DNA of 64,000 nt, taken from the NCBI GenBank assembly GCA_902585045.1, contig CACICB010000003.1:1-64000 (forward strand). The letters run 5' to 3'. Made by a program: the position numbers and the translations under genes. The notes under the pieces were generated by a model. It saw only the letters and a list, made by a program, of their open reading frames with translations, did no database searches and had not been told where the DNA came from. This stretch comes from an uncultured Pelagibacteraceae bacterium (GTDB taxonomy: Bacteria > Pseudomonadota > Alphaproteobacteria > Pelagibacterales > Pelagibacteraceae). Shown here piece by piece: positions 6,868 to 16,229 of this stretch (positions are counted from its first letter, which is position 1; every line of letters starts with the position of its first letter).

Positions 6868-8568
6868 ATGCTCAAAAGTGAAAAACTAATCAAGATTACA
6901 GGACATATTACATTTGTCATTATTTTTATTTTTTTTTCCACACTTGAGGCAAAAAATTTGGATAAATTCAAAAAGGCAGATAATATAGCTGATTATTTTT
7001 CAGGTATTCTGCTTTTAAATCAAAGTAAATATACCGACTCTAGTCAGTACTTTAAAAAGCTTGATGGACTTGAAGATAGCCATCCGAATTACTCTAGAAA
7101 GTATATTTATTCTTTAATTAATTCTGGAAATTTTAGTCAAACTTTCAATTTTGCGAAAAAACTCGATAGAGAAAAAAAAAATAATTATGAAAGTGATTTA
7201 GTCCTTGGAATAAATTACCTCAAAAATTCTAAATATGATCTTGCTAAAAAATATTTTATTAAAGCAAAAAGAAATAATTCAATTTCTGTTTTAAACAATT
7301 ATATTTTAAATACATTATATATTTGGTCTGATTTGGAGGGTAGCACTTTAGAAGAGGCTAAGCTCAAACTGAATCAACTCGATAATAGATTTGATAACTT
7401 AAAAAAGATTCAAAATGTTTTTTTACATTGTTATTTCAACAGCAAAGATACAGACCTTCTTTTCAACAAACTTGTTTCTAACGAAAAAACTGATTTTTCT
7501 AGATATTACTATTTTTATGCAAGGCATTTAGATAATAAAGGACAAAAAATTGAAGCCAGAAAAGTTATAAAGAAAGCTTTGAAGAAATTTCCTAGAAATT
7601 TAATTCTCAATCAATACGAGGTCAATTTAGAACTTAAAAAAAACTTCTCTGATTTTAACTGCAGCAATAATGTAGAAATTGTAGCTGAATTACTCTACAT
7701 AGCTGCAAATGCTCTGTCTTCACAATCATATTTTCAAACCTCAAATTTTTATTTAAATTTTTCAAAATATTTAAACAAAAATTTTTACTCATTTGATACG
7801 CTTTTAGCAGAAAACTTTTATAAAATTGAGGATTTAGAAAGTGCAAAAAAAACTTATCAAAAGCTAAGAAAGAATGGAAATGCTTTTGAGTGGTATTCAA
7901 ATAAACAAATTTCTAGAATTTTAATAAAAGAGAAAAGAAAAGATGATGCAATCAAATTATATACAAATTCTTTCAACAATCTTCCATCCAAAGGAATTTA
8001 TGAAATTTACGATTATGCTGAATTTTTAAAAAGAAACGAACAGTACGCAGAGTCTATAAAATATTATACAAAAGTTTTAGATCAAATAGATACAACACAT
8101 CCACTTTATCCCGAAGTCACTGACAGTAGAGGTGTTGCATATGAAAGAAACGGGCAGTGGGATAAAGCTGAAAAAGATCTTCTCGCGTCTTTGGAAGTGA
8201 GTCCCAATCAAGCTTATGTCATTAACTATCTAGCGTACACTTGGATAGAACAAGGTATAAAAATTGAAAAATCTTTAAAAATGTTAGAAAAAGCAAACAA
8301 AATAAAATCTAATGATCCGTACATAATAGACTCTCTTGGATGGGCTTTATACAAACTAAAGAGATACGAAGAGTCAAAAGATTATCTTCAACTTGCTGTC
8401 AAATTAATGCCTGCAGATCCAATAGTTAATGATCATTATGGTGATGTCCTTTGGCAAAATGGCAACGAAATTCAGGCTAGATATTATTGGAACTATGTTT
8501 TGAATCTTGAAAAGGCAGAAAAAGATTTAAAAGAAAAAATTGAACAAAAATTAATTAAAGGCCTTTAA
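6868..8568 (+). CDS. Exported TPR-repeat protein
   Basis: A 566-residue protein with an N-terminal hydrophobic segment at about residues 11-27 (signal peptide or anchor ending in TLEAKN) followed by tetratricopeptide-like helical repeats. The clearest repeats lie in the last 200 residues, for example DSRGVAYERNGQWDKAEKDL and DSLGWALYKLKRYEESKDYL. TPR proteins are scaffolds for protein contacts; location outside the inner membrane is inferred from the signal. A TPR gene directly before ispE is a recurring alphaproteobacterial arrangement. Only 3 bp separate this gene from ispE. The specific function is unknown. Confidence 0.8.
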   Translation: MLKSEKLIKITGHITFVIIFIFFSTLEAKNLDKFKKADNIADYFSGILLLNQSKYTDSSQYFKKLDGLEDSHPNYSRKYIYSLINSGNFSQTFNFAKKLDREKKNNYESDLVLGINYLKNSKYDLAKKYFIKAKRNNSISVLNNYILNTLYIWSDLEGSTLEEAKLKLNQLDNRFDNLKKIQNVFLHCYFNSKDTDLLFNKLVSNEKTDFSRYYYFYARHLDNKGQKIEARKVIKKALKKFPRNLILNQYEVNLELKKNFSDFNCSNNVEIVAELLYIAANALSSQSYFQTSNFYLNFSKYLNKNFYSFDTLLAENFYKIEDLESAKKTYQKLRKNGNAFEWYSNKQISRILIKEKRKDDAIKLYTNSFNNLPSKGIYEIYDYAEFLKRNEQYAESIKYYTKVLDQIDTTHPLYPEVTDSRGVAYERNGQWDKAEKDLLASLEVSPNQAYVINYLAYTWIEQGIKIEKSLKMLEKANKIKSNDPYIIDSLGWALYKLKRYEESKDYLQLAVKLMPADPIVNDHYGDVLWQNGNEIQARYYWNYVLNLEKAEKDLKEKIEQKLIKGL

Positions 8569-8571
8569 ATT

Positions 8572-9411
8572 ATGGTCTTAAAGTCCCACGCAAAAATAAA
8601 TTTAACATTATCAGTCAATAGAAGACTTAAAAATGGACTTCATAATATACAGTCAATTTATTGTCTTATTGACCTACATGACAAAATATTTTTGAAAAAA
8701 ATCAAAAATAAAAATTTTGATCAAGTTTCTTTTACTGGTCCTTTTTCTAAAGATGTTACCAAATCTAATAATTCAGTTAAAAAAGTACTTAAAGTAATGA
8801 GAAAAAATAAAATTATTCACGATTATTATTCTATAAAAGTAAATAAAAAAATCCCAGTCTTTGCTGGTCTTGGTGGAGGCACAAGTAATGCTGTAACACT
8901 ATTGAAGCACTTAACAAAAAAAAGTTTAAATAAAAAGATATTAAGTAAAATTACAAAAGAAGTTGGTACCGATTTAGGACTTTTTTTTCATAATCAGGGA
9001 TATCAAAAAAATTTGAGATCTGTAATCAATTTAAATAAAAAACATAATTTTCATTTGTTGTTGATCTTTCCCTATATAAAAAGCTCCACCAAAAGTGTAT
9101 ATGCCAAAGTCAAAAATTACTCTAAAATGAAAATTCCTTTTAATAAAAGCCTTACTTTTAGAAAAAATTTTATTGAGCTTCTAATAAATTCTAAAAATGA
9201 CTTGCAATCCATTGTTGAAAGAAAGCATAAAATATTAAGAAAATTACTACTTAGTATTAACGAATTTAAAGGATGCTATTTTTCAAGAATGACAGGCTCA
9301 GGATCTACTTGTTATGGTTTGTTTGTTGATAAAAATAGTTCATTAGTCGCACTTAAAAAATTGAGAAAGAAATACCCTAAATTTTGGTTCTCGATTGCAA
9401 AAACTATTTAA
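8572..9411 (+). CDS. ispE: 4-diphosphocytidyl-2-C-methyl-D-erythritol kinase
   Basis: IspE phosphorylates CDP-methylerythritol in the MEP pathway for isoprenoids. The 279-residue GHMP kinase shows the N-terminal motif SHAKINLTLSVN, the ATP-binding glycine loop PVFAGLGGGTSNA near residue 98, and the C-terminal motif RMTGSGSTCYGLF. Length is normal for the family. It is probably cotranscribed with the TPR gene upstream, and the tRNA-Gln gene begins 35 bp after its stop. The MEP pathway would supply undecaprenyl phosphate for the cell wall genes at the other end of the window, as well as the ubiquinone side chain. Confidence 0.93.
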   Translation: MVLKSHAKINLTLSVNRRLKNGLHNIQSIYCLIDLHDKIFLKKIKNKNFDQVSFTGPFSKDVTKSNNSVKKVLKVMRKNKIIHDYYSIKVNKKIPVFAGLGGGTSNAVTLLKHLTKKSLNKKILSKITKEVGTDLGLFFHNQGYQKNLRSVINLNKKHNFHLLLIFPYIKSSTKSVYAKVKNYSKMKIPFNKSLTFRKNFIELLINSKNDLQSIVERKHKILRKLLLSINEFKGCYFSRMTGSGSTCYGLFVDKNSSLVALKKLRKKYPKFWFSIAKTI

Positions 9412-9446
9412 ATTTATTTAATTATGATATATCTGTCACTTGTAAT

Positions 9447-9520
9447 TGGGGCATAGCCAAGCGGTAAGGCAGCGGTTTTTGATACCGCCATCCTAGGTTC
9501 GAATCCTAGTGCCCCAGCCA
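9447..9520 (+). tRNA. tRNA-Gln (TTG)
   Basis: A 74-nt cloverleaf with acceptor stem TGGGGCA / TGCCCCA, anticodon arm GCGGT-TTTTGAT-ACCGC giving anticodon TTG, T arm CTAGG-TTCGAAT-CCTAG, discriminator G and an encoded CCA. The gene sits 7 bp before the start of the CCA-adding enzyme gene, so both may be on one primary transcript. Confidence 0.96.
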
Positions 9521-9527
9521 TAGATTT

Positions 9528-10790
9528 ATGCTTAATCTAAATTTTAATTTTTTAAAAAGTATCAAAAATTTTATTTTTCCATTTTACAGAAACAAAGATT
9601 TAAAATTTATTTTCAAAAAATTACAAGAGGGTATTCCCGAAGATAAAGTAGCTGCAAGATTTGTAGGTGGATGTGTTAGAAAGTATCTCTCAAATGAAAA
9701 AATAGATGATATAGATATTGCAACAATTTTATCAACAGATCAGATCAAAGAAAAATTTAAAGACACAAATTTTAAAGTTGTTGATACAGGAGTTAAACAT
9801 GGAACTGTCACCATTGTGTCTGAAGACCACAAAGTTGAATTAACAACATTAAGAAAAGACATCAAAACAGATGGAAGACATGCTGAGGTAGAATATACTG
9901 ATAATTGGCAACAAGACTCTGAGAGAAGAGATTTTACAATCAATGCAATTTATATGGATATAAATGGAAAACTTTATGATCCCCAAATGGGCACAGTTGA
10001 TCTTAAAAATAAAAATATCAAATTTATTGGAGATCCACAAAAAAGAATAGAGGAGGATTATTTAAGAATTGTCAGATTTATAAGATTTAAAGTTATGTAT
10101 GATATTGTTGTTGAACAAACAACTAGTGATGCAATTAAACAAAATCTAGATGGTATCCAAAAGATCTCCAAAGAGAGAATTTTGATTGAATTACTAAAAA
10201 TTTTAAGTCTAAAAAACTTTTTAACAATTAATCAAAGTAGCAATTTGAGGGAAATATTTTCAATGATATTTCCTGAATTCTTGTATTTGAACAGATTAGA
10301 AAGACTTAAAAAGATATATCAATACTCAGAAGTAAATGTAGATATTTTGTTGGCTGTGATGCTAATTGATGAAAAAGAAAATCATGAATATTTTGTTCAC
10401 AAGTATAATGCTTCTAATAAGACCAAAGAGAACCTAGAACAATTTTATAAAAATTTAATTAAACTCAAAAATGATAAAGAATTTCTTGAAAAAAATTTAA
10501 TTAAAAATATTTATTTAAATGGCAAAAATCATTTAATAGCTCTAAATTTGATAAACTTTTCAATAAATTCAAAAGTGAAAATAAACGATTTTACTAAAAC
10601 TCTTAATAAAATTTTAAAAATTAAAGTACCTATATTTCCTATAAATGGCGAGACTCTTAAGCAAAAAGGAATGCAGGAGGGGCAGAGATTAGGAAATGTT
10701 TTGAAAAGTTTAGAGAAAGAGTGGATAAATAATAATTTTAAAATTTCAAATGAAAAGGTCGAAGAGATAATAAAATTTAATTCAAATTAA
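9528..10790 (+). CDS. cca: CCA tRNA nucleotidyltransferase / poly(A) polymerase family
   Basis: Class II nucleotidyltransferase of 420 residues that adds or repairs the 3' CCA of tRNAs, or adds poly(A) tails. The head domain shows RFVGGCVRKYL, the metal-binding DDIDIAT, the basic loop TTLRKDIKTDGRHAEVEY and the RRDFTINAIYMD motif near residue 138. The neck shows RIEEDYLRIVRFIRF. The C-terminus (INGETLKQKGMQEGQRLG) fits alphaproteobacterial CCA enzymes. Class II CCA enzymes and poly(A) polymerases are hard to separate by sequence; as no other copy is visible I favour the CCA role. Its stop interlocks with that of greA. Confidence 0.88.
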   Translation: MLNLNFNFLKSIKNFIFPFYRNKDLKFIFKKLQEGIPEDKVAARFVGGCVRKYLSNEKIDDIDIATILSTDQIKEKFKDTNFKVVDTGVKHGTVTIVSEDHKVELTTLRKDIKTDGRHAEVEYTDNWQQDSERRDFTINAIYMDINGKLYDPQMGTVDLKNKNIKFIGDPQKRIEEDYLRIVRFIRFKVMYDIVVEQTTSDAIKQNLDGIQKISKERILIELLKILSLKNFLTINQSSNLREIFSMIFPEFLYLNRLERLKKIYQYSEVNVDILLAVMLIDEKENHEYFVHKYNASNKTKENLEQFYKNLIKLKNDKEFLEKNLIKNIYLNGKNHLIALNLINFSINSKVKINDFTKTLNKILKIKVPIFPINGETLKQKGMQEGQRLGNVLKSLEKEWINNNFKISNEKVEEIIKFNSN

Positions 10791-11263
10791 ATATATTCAA
10801 CATCAAGGATTTCAAAGTTTCTTTCCCCAGATGGTGTTGTTACACTTATCATTTCACCCTTATTTTTTCCAATAAGAGCTTTCCCTATTGGACTTTTAAA
10901 AAAAATTAAATTCTTTTTGATATCTGCTTCATCCTGGCCTACTAATCTATAAGAAATCTTTTTATCTGTTTCTAAATCTTGAACTTTTACGGTTGATCCA
11001 AAAATAACTTTTCCATCATTTTCTATTTTAGTGACATCAATTACATTCGCTCTTGCAATAATATCATTAATTGCAATTACTCGACTTTCGATTAAAGCTT
11101 GTTGCTCTTTTGCTGCGTGATATTCAGCGTTCTCTTTTAAATCTCCATGAGATCTTGCTTCAGCTATTGCCTCTACAATTTTTGGCCTCTGAATATTTTT
11201 GAGATCTTCTAATTCTGCTTTTAAATTTTTAAGACCGCTGACTGTAATTGGTTCTTTTTCCAT
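10787..11263 (-). CDS. greA: Transcription elongation factor GreA
   Basis: GreA rescues backtracked RNA polymerase by stimulating transcript cleavage through the secondary channel. The protein has 158 residues, the standard GreA length: an N-terminal coiled coil with the acidic tip (GDLKENAEYHAAKEQQ) and a C-terminal FKBP-like domain (SPIGKALIGKNKGEMISV). I use the ATG at 11263 (MEKEPITVSGLKNL). A GTG at 11275 would add four residues and overlap hemF; the ATG gives the usual family start 2 bp after the hemF stop. It is the last gene of the trmL-hemF-greA run. Confidence 0.95.
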   Translation of the reverse strand: MEKEPITVSGLKNLKAELEDLKNIQRPKIVEAIAEARSHGDLKENAEYHAAKEQQALIESRVIAINDIIARANVIDVTKIENDGKVIFGSTVKVQDLETDKKISYRLVGQDEADIKKNLIFFKSPIGKALIGKNKGEMISVTTPSGERNFEILDVEYI

Positions 11264-11265
11264 AA

Positions 11266-12090
11266 CTATTTCCACTTTGCCTCAGGTGGAAGTGACATTA
11301 ATATTGAGTCTATATTTCCTCCTGAGTTTAATCCAAACCTTGTGCCTCTGTCATACAAAAGATTGAACTCTACATACCTTCCACGTTTGAAGAGTTGTTT
11401 TTCTTTGTCTTTGTTTGTCCACTTAATTTTTTCTTTTCTCTTTATAATCTTTTTTGAAATGTCTATAAAAGAAAGACCAAGTTCTCTAACAAATTTAAAA
11501 TTTTTAATCCAATCTTGGGTTTCATAGTCAAAAAATATACCACCAATGCCCCTGGCTTCTTTTCTGTGCGGTAAATAAAAATATTCGTCACACCATTTTT
11601 TATATTTTTTATAATTTTTTTTATTTTGGACACATATTTTTTTTAATTCATCATGTATCATTTTTTTTTCTTTTAGATCTTTATAACTTGGCGTTGCATC
11701 CATTCCTCCACCAAACCACTCTTTAGAAGTTACTATAAATCTAGTGTTGAAATGTATCGCAGGTATTTTAGGGTTTCTCATATGGGCAACCACAGAAACT
11801 CCTGAAGCCCAATATTTACCTTTCTTTTCAGCTCCTAATATTTTTGATCTGAATTGTTTGGGAAAAATTCCTGAAACGGTGGACTTATTGACTCCAACTT
11901 TATCAAATATTTTCCCATTTGATAACAGAAATGAAGTTCCCCCACCTTCATTTTTTTTATTTTTACTCCAATCTCTTTTTGAAAATTTCACTTTATTATT
12001 TTCAATATATTCAAATTCTTTACAAATTTGAGTTTGTAAATATGAAAACCAGCTATCAGCCATTTTTTTTCTAAAGTCAGGTGTAATCAT
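11266..12090 (-). CDS. hemF: Oxygen-dependent coproporphyrinogen III oxidase
   Basis: HemF decarboxylates coproporphyrinogen III to protoporphyrinogen IX with O2, a late step of haem synthesis. The 274-residue protein carries the family signatures SGVSVVAHMRNPKIPAIHFN, WFGGGMDATPSY, CDEYFYLPHRKEARGIGG and FNLLYDRGTRFGLNSGG, and ends with LMSLPPEAKWK. It overlaps trmL by 4 nt upstream. The petABC cytochrome operon, which needs haem, is read divergently just beyond trmL. The oxygen-dependent form fits an aerobic surface-ocean life style. Confidence 0.95.
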   Translation of the reverse strand: MITPDFRKKMADSWFSYLQTQICKEFEYIENNKVKFSKRDWSKNKKNEGGGTSFLLSNGKIFDKVGVNKSTVSGIFPKQFRSKILGAEKKGKYWASGVSVVAHMRNPKIPAIHFNTRFIVTSKEWFGGGMDATPSYKDLKEKKMIHDELKKICVQNKKNYKKYKKWCDEYFYLPHRKEARGIGGIFFDYETQDWIKNFKFVRELGLSFIDISKKIIKRKEKIKWTNKDKEKQLFKRGRYVEFNLLYDRGTRFGLNSGGNIDSILMSLPPEAKWK

Positions 12091-12536
12091 TTAAGTAAAT
12101 TATTTTGCCTCAATGCTTCAGTAGCTACTATCGCAACACTCATCGCAACATTTAGAGATCTAGCTTTTTTGTTCATAGGTATCTTTATTTTATTTTTTAG
12201 CATTTTATGAATTTCTTCCGGAACTCCAGCACTTTCTTTTCCAAATAAAAGCATATCATTCTTTTTAAATTTAAACTTATGATATAATTTTTTTGCCTTA
12301 GTTGTCATTAAAACTATTCTTGATTTCTTATATTTTTTTTTAAATTCCTCAAAGCTATTGTGCCTAACAATCTTACTTAAGCTAGCATAATCCATAACGA
12401 CTCTTTTAAATCTACTATCGTTTAAATTAAAACCGCATGGTTCTATTAAGTGAATATTCAAGTTTAGACAGGCTCCAAGTCTGATTATTGCTGCAGTATT
12501 TTGAGGGATATCAGGTTTGTAAAGTACTATGTGCAT
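12087..12536 (-). CDS. trmL: tRNA (cytidine/uridine-34 2'-O)-methyltransferase TrmL
   Basis: A small SPOUT-class methyltransferase of 149 residues predicted to methylate the ribose of the wobble base in some leucine tRNAs. The start MHIVLYKPDIPQNTAAIIRL is the SPOUT motif 1 typical of TrmL, LLFGKESAGVPEE is motif 2, and IPMNKKARSLNVAMSVAIVA is the trefoil-knot SAM-binding motif 3. Length and motifs match the minimal single-domain TrmL rather than longer TrmH or RlmB. Its last codon overlaps the hemF start by 4 nt. Confidence 0.92.
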   Translation of the reverse strand: MHIVLYKPDIPQNTAAIIRLGACLNLNIHLIEPCGFNLNDSRFKRVVMDYASLSKIVRHNSFEEFKKKYKKSRIVLMTTKAKKLYHKFKFKKNDMLLFGKESAGVPEEIHKMLKNKIKIPMNKKARSLNVAMSVAIVATEALRQNNLLK

Positions 12537-12625
12537 TATTTGAGCTTAATTTATGTGTCATTCTGACCCTAGAAATTTTTAAAATATGGTTTTATTTATT
12601 AATTACATTATAAGCACTTACATAA

Positions 12626-13147
12626 ATGAGCAAAGAAGAAAAAAAAGTTAATAGAAGAGATTTTTTATTTACGGCTAGCTACACAGTTGGAGCAGTGGGG
12701 GTTGGAGCAGTTATTTGGCCAATGATTGATCAAATGAATCCTGATAAAGCCCAACAAGCTTTAGCAACTACAGAAGTTGATATTAGTAGTATAGAACCTG
12801 GTAAGTCTATTACTGTTTTATGGAGAGGAAAGCCAATATTTATAAAAAAAAGAACTTCAGAAGAAATAGCTGAGGCTAGGGCGGTAAAATTGGACGATTT
12901 GCCTGATCCTCAAAAAGATGAAGATAGAGTAAAAGAGGGTAAAGATGAATGGTTGGTCATGTTAGGTGTTTGTACACATCTTGGATGTGTGCCTTTAAAA
13001 GACAAAGGTGATTTTAATGGTTGGTTTTGTCCTTGTCATGGTTCACATTACGATGTATCAGGTAGGATAAGAAAGGGACCAGCGCCAACGAACATGGAGA
13101 TACCAAAGTTCGAATTTGTTGACAGTAATACAATAAAGATAGGTTAA
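12626..13147 (+). CDS. petA: Rieske iron-sulfur subunit of cytochrome bc1 complex
   Basis: The Rieske subunit passes electrons from ubiquinol to cytochrome c1. The 173-residue protein starts with a twin-arginine stretch (NRRDFLF, residues 9-15) and a single membrane segment at about 16-33 that stays as an anchor. The 2Fe-2S ligands are in CTHLGC (116-121) and CPCHGSHYD (135-143). A flexible Ala-rich hinge precedes the head domain. It is the first gene of petABC, with 6 bp before petB. The 89-bp gap upstream to trmL must hold divergent promoters; a TATAAG at 12609 is a possible -10. Confidence 0.96.
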   Translation: MSKEEKKVNRRDFLFTASYTVGAVGVGAVIWPMIDQMNPDKAQQALATTEVDISSIEPGKSITVLWRGKPIFIKKRTSEEIAEARAVKLDDLPDPQKDEDRVKEGKDEWLVMLGVCTHLGCVPLKDKGDFNGWFCPCHGSHYDVSGRIRKGPAPTNMEIPKFEFVDSNTIKIG

Positions 13148-13153
13148 GAAATT

Positions 13154-14413
13154 ATGAGTGAACACGAATACGTACCGAAATCTAAAGCAGCTAAATGGTT
13201 TAACGACCGTTTGCCATTGCTTACTCTTGGAGCACACCTTACTGATTATCCTACTCCAAAAAATTTAAATTATTGGTGGACCTTTGGTGGAATTTTAACT
13301 TTTTGTTTAATCACCCAAATAGTTACAGGAATTGTTTTAGCAATGCATTACGTCGCTCACGCAGATTTAGCTTTTGCGAGTGTAGAACACATAATGAGAG
13401 ATGTAAATTATGGTTGGCTAATAAGATATATTCATAGCAATGGTGCATCTATGTTTTTCCTAGCAGTTTATATTCACATTTTTAGGTCTTTATTTTATGG
13501 ATCATATAAATCACCAAGAGAAGTAATCTGGATAATTGGTCTAATGATTTATTTATTAATGATGGCAGCAGCTTTCATGGGTTATGTTTTGCCTTGGGGT
13601 CAAATGAGTTTCTGGGGCGCTACAGTAATAACTAATTTATTTAGTGCGATCCCATTAGTTGGAGATAGTATAACAACTTGGTTATGGGGAGCATATTCTG
13701 TAGATAATCCGACACTAAATAGATTCTTTAGTTTACATTATTTAATTCCGTTTTTAATTTTAGGATTAGTAGTTTTACACATTTGGGCTTTACATGTTCC
13801 AGGAAATAATAACCCCGTAGGTATTGATATAAAGAAACCATCTAAAGATACAGTGCCATTCCATCCTTATATAACAATTAAAGACGCTTTCGCGCTTTTA
13901 GTTTTTATGATCATATTTGCTGGATTTGTATTCTTCACTCCAAATGTTTTGGGACACTCAGATAATTATATACCTGCCAATCCTTTAGTTACACCTGCTC
14001 ACATAGTACCTGAATGGTATTTGTTACCATTTTACGCAATTTTAAGATCTGTCCCTGATAAATTAGGTGGAGTGATTTTAATGTTCAGTGCAATTTTTAT
14101 TTTATTTGTCTTACCTTGGTTAGACACATCAAAAGTTAGATCGGCTGTTTTTAGACCGATTTATAGACAGTTCTTTTGGATATTAGTAATAGACGTTCTA
14201 ATGCTTGGTTATGTTGGTGCGATGCCAGCTGAGGGAGTTTACTTAGTATTAGCTAGAGTGGGAACTATTTATTATTTCTTACATTTTATAGTAGTTATGC
14301 CTGTTGTCGGTTATTTGGAAAAAACGGATCCGATTCCTATGAGCATCTCCGAGCCAGTGTTAACCGGAGGAGCAGAACCATCTTTAGCTAGGAAGGTTAA
14401 TGATAAAGTCTAA
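13154..14413 (+). CDS. petB: Cytochrome b subunit of bc1 complex
   Basis: Core membrane subunit of ubiquinol:cytochrome c reductase, 419 residues with about eight to nine transmembrane helices. Visible marks are the haem-ligand histidine pairs in [19 protein letters not shown] and in [22 protein letters not shown], plus the Qo-site PEWY motif in [15 protein letters not shown]. It is longer than plant b6 and keeps both b and subunit IV parts in one chain, as expected for a proteobacterial bc1. The petC start lies inside its last codons (14-nt overlap), so translation is coupled. Confidence 0.97.
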   Translation: MSEHEYVPKSKAAKWFNDRLPLLTLGAHLTDYPTPKNLNYWWTFGGILTFCLITQIVTGIVLAMHYVAHADLAFASVEHIMRDVNYGWLIRYIHSNGASMFFLAVYIHIFRSLFYGSYKSPREVIWIIGLMIYLLMMAAAFMGYVLPWGQMSFWGATVITNLFSAIPLVGDSITTWLWGAYSVDNPTLNRFFSLHYLIPFLILGLVVLHIWALHVPGNNNPVGIDIKKPSKDTVPFHPYITIKDAFALLVFMIIFAGFVFFTPNVLGHSDNYIPANPLVTPAHIVPEWYLLPFYAILRSVPDKLGGVILMFSAIFILFVLPWLDTSKVRSAVFRPIYRQFFWILVIDVLMLGYVGAMPAEGVYLVLARVGTIYYFLHFIVVMPVVGYLEKTDPIPMSISEPVLTGGAEPSLARKVNDKV

Positions 14414-15182
14414 TATAAAACTAATAGTTTTATCTTTTTTCTTACTTATCTCACTTAGACCACTACAAAGCGCTGAAATGGTTGATCCGATTAAAGTGGA
14501 TTGGAGTTTTAAAGGTTTAACAGGAACCTTTGATAGAGCGTCACTACAAAGAGGTTTTCAAGTTTATAAAGAAGTCTGTGCTTCTTGCCATTCAATGCAG
14601 TATCTTAGCTATAGAAATCTAGGAGAACCTGGTGGACCTGAGTTTTCAGAACAAGAAGTAAAAGCGATTGCAGCTAGTTTCGAAATAGAGGATGGTCCAG
14701 ACTCTCAAGGAGAAATGTTTACTCGACCAGGAAAACCTTCAGATAAATTTAAGAGCCCATACCCTAATGTTCAAGCAGCGACAGCTGCTAATGGTGGGGC
14801 ATACCCGCCTGATATGTCAGTTTTAGTCAAAGCAAGAAAAGGAGGAGCTAATTACATTTATTCAGTTCTTGTTGGTTACGAAGACCCTCCTCCAGGCGTA
14901 ACTCTTGATGATGGTGTTTATTATAATAAATATATGGCCGGTAATAAGATTAAAATGCCAAATAATTTAATGGATGGATTAGTTGAATATGCAGATGGCA
15001 CGGAGTCCACTGTTGATCAAATGGCCAAAGATGTAACAACTTTTTTGGCTTGGGCTGCTGAGCCAGAACTTGAAGAGAGACATAAAACTGGTGTTAAGGT
15101 AATTATTTATTTAGTACTTTTAACAATTCTTGTTTATTTAAGCATGAAAAAAATATGGTCAAGGATTGACTCTGAAGTATAA
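14400..15182 (+). CDS. petC: Cytochrome c1 subunit of bc1 complex
   Basis: Haem-binding subunit of the bc1 complex, 260 residues. A signal peptide covers about residues 7-25 (ending LQSAE). The haem c motif is C60-ASC63-H64 in [16 protein letters not shown]. The region [17 protein letters not shown] holds the probable axial methionine. A C-terminal membrane helix (about 232-250) anchors the protein, and [13 protein letters not shown] just before it is a typical c1 feature. The 3' end overlaps the end of ychF on the other strand by 24 nt, so there is no room for a conventional terminator between them. Confidence 0.96.
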   Translation: MIKSNIKLIVLSFFLLISLRPLQSAEMVDPIKVDWSFKGLTGTFDRASLQRGFQVYKEVCASCHSMQYLSYRNLGEPGGPEFSEQEVKAIAASFEIEDGPDSQGEMFTRPGKPSDKFKSPYPNVQAATAANGGAYPPDMSVLVKARKGGANYIYSVLVGYEDPPPGVTLDDGVYYNKYMAGNKIKMPNNLMDGLVEYADGTESTVDQMAKDVTTFLAWAAEPELEERHKTGVKVIIYLVLLTILVYLSMKKIWSRIDSEV

Positions 15183-16229
15183 AACATCACCATCTTTTAC
15201 AATATAATCTTTTCCTTCAATTCTTAATTTTCCATTTTCTTTACATTTTTCTGCACTGCCGTATTTTATAAAATCTTCACAAGAAACAGCCTCCGCCCTG
15301 ATAAAGTTTTTTTCAAAATCGGTATGAATGACACTAGCTGCTTTTGGGGCAACAGTATTTTTTCTTACTGTCCAAGCTCTACTTTCCTCAGGGCCTGAAG
15401 TAAAAAAAGTATCTAATTTTAAAAGATCATATCCTTCTTTAATCAATTGATTTAATCCAGTTTTATTTAAACCTATATCCTGCATAAAAGCCTCTTTTTC
15501 ATTCTTATCTAAACCCGAAAGCTGGTCTTCTATGTCAGCACAGATTTTTATTATTTTTTCATTAGGATATTTGCTTTGAACTTCCTCGGTATATTGATTT
15601 CCGTTAGACAAATTCTCTTCATCTACATTACATACAATTATTTTAGGTTTAATACTTAATAGACCTATACTAGATAAAAATTTATTTTCTTCTTCATTAT
15701 TTATCTTTACCTCTTGATTTTTATCAAGCTGATTTAATTTTTCTTCTAAAATCTTTATTTCTTTACCCTCAAGAAGTTTCTTTTTACCCTTTTCAAGTTT
15801 TTTTTGAACAATATCAAGGTCAGATAAAACTATTTCTGTCTTAATAGTTTCTAAATCACTTGAAGGATTTATTTTTGAATTTACGTGGGTAATTTTTTCT
15901 GAGTCGAAGCACCTCACTAAATGTATTATCGCATCTACTTCTCTAATATGTGAAAGAAATTTATTGCCAAGACCCTCACCTTTTGATGCACCTTTAACTA
16001 AGCCAGCTATATCAACGAAAGTTATGTTTGTATAAATCTTTTTTTTTGAGCTAGAAAGCTTAGCTAATTGATCTAATCTGTCATCAACTACGTCAACAAT
16101 ACCAATATTGGGATCAATCGTACAGAAAGGAAAATTTGCCGCCTCAGCATTTTTAGAGGCAGTTAAAGCGTTAAACAAAGTTGATTTACCAACATTCGGC
16201 AATCCAACTATTCCACACTTAAATCCCAT
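15159..16229 (-). CDS. ychF: Redox-regulated ATPase/GTPase YchF (OLA1 family)
   Basis: YchF is a TRAFAC-class P-loop NTPase that binds ribosomes and favours ATP over GTP. The 356-residue protein has the G1 loop GLPNVGKST (8-16), the switch region FPFCTIDPN, FVDIAGLVKGASKGEGLGNKF, and NVDE in place of the usual NKxD specificity motif, the mark of ATP preference. A coiled-coil insertion and a C-terminal TGS domain (GPEESRAWTVRKNTVAPKAA onward) follow. It overlaps pth by 11 nt. The rplY-pth-ychF order is common in bacteria. Confidence 0.96.
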   Translation of the reverse strand: MGFKCGIVGLPNVGKSTLFNALTASKNAEAANFPFCTIDPNIGIVDVVDDRLDQLAKLSSSKKKIYTNITFVDIAGLVKGASKGEGLGNKFLSHIREVDAIIHLVRCFDSEKITHVNSKINPSSDLETIKTEIVLSDLDIVQKKLEKGKKKLLEGKEIKILEEKLNQLDKNQEVKINNEEENKFLSSIGLLSIKPKIIVCNVDEENLSNGNQYTEEVQSKYPNEKIIKICADIEDQLSGLDKNEKEAFMQDIGLNKTGLNQLIKEGYDLLKLDTFFTSGPEESRAWTVRKNTVAPKAASVIHTDFEKNFIRAEAVSCEDFIKYGSAEKCKENGKLRIEGKDYIVKDGDVLYFRVNP

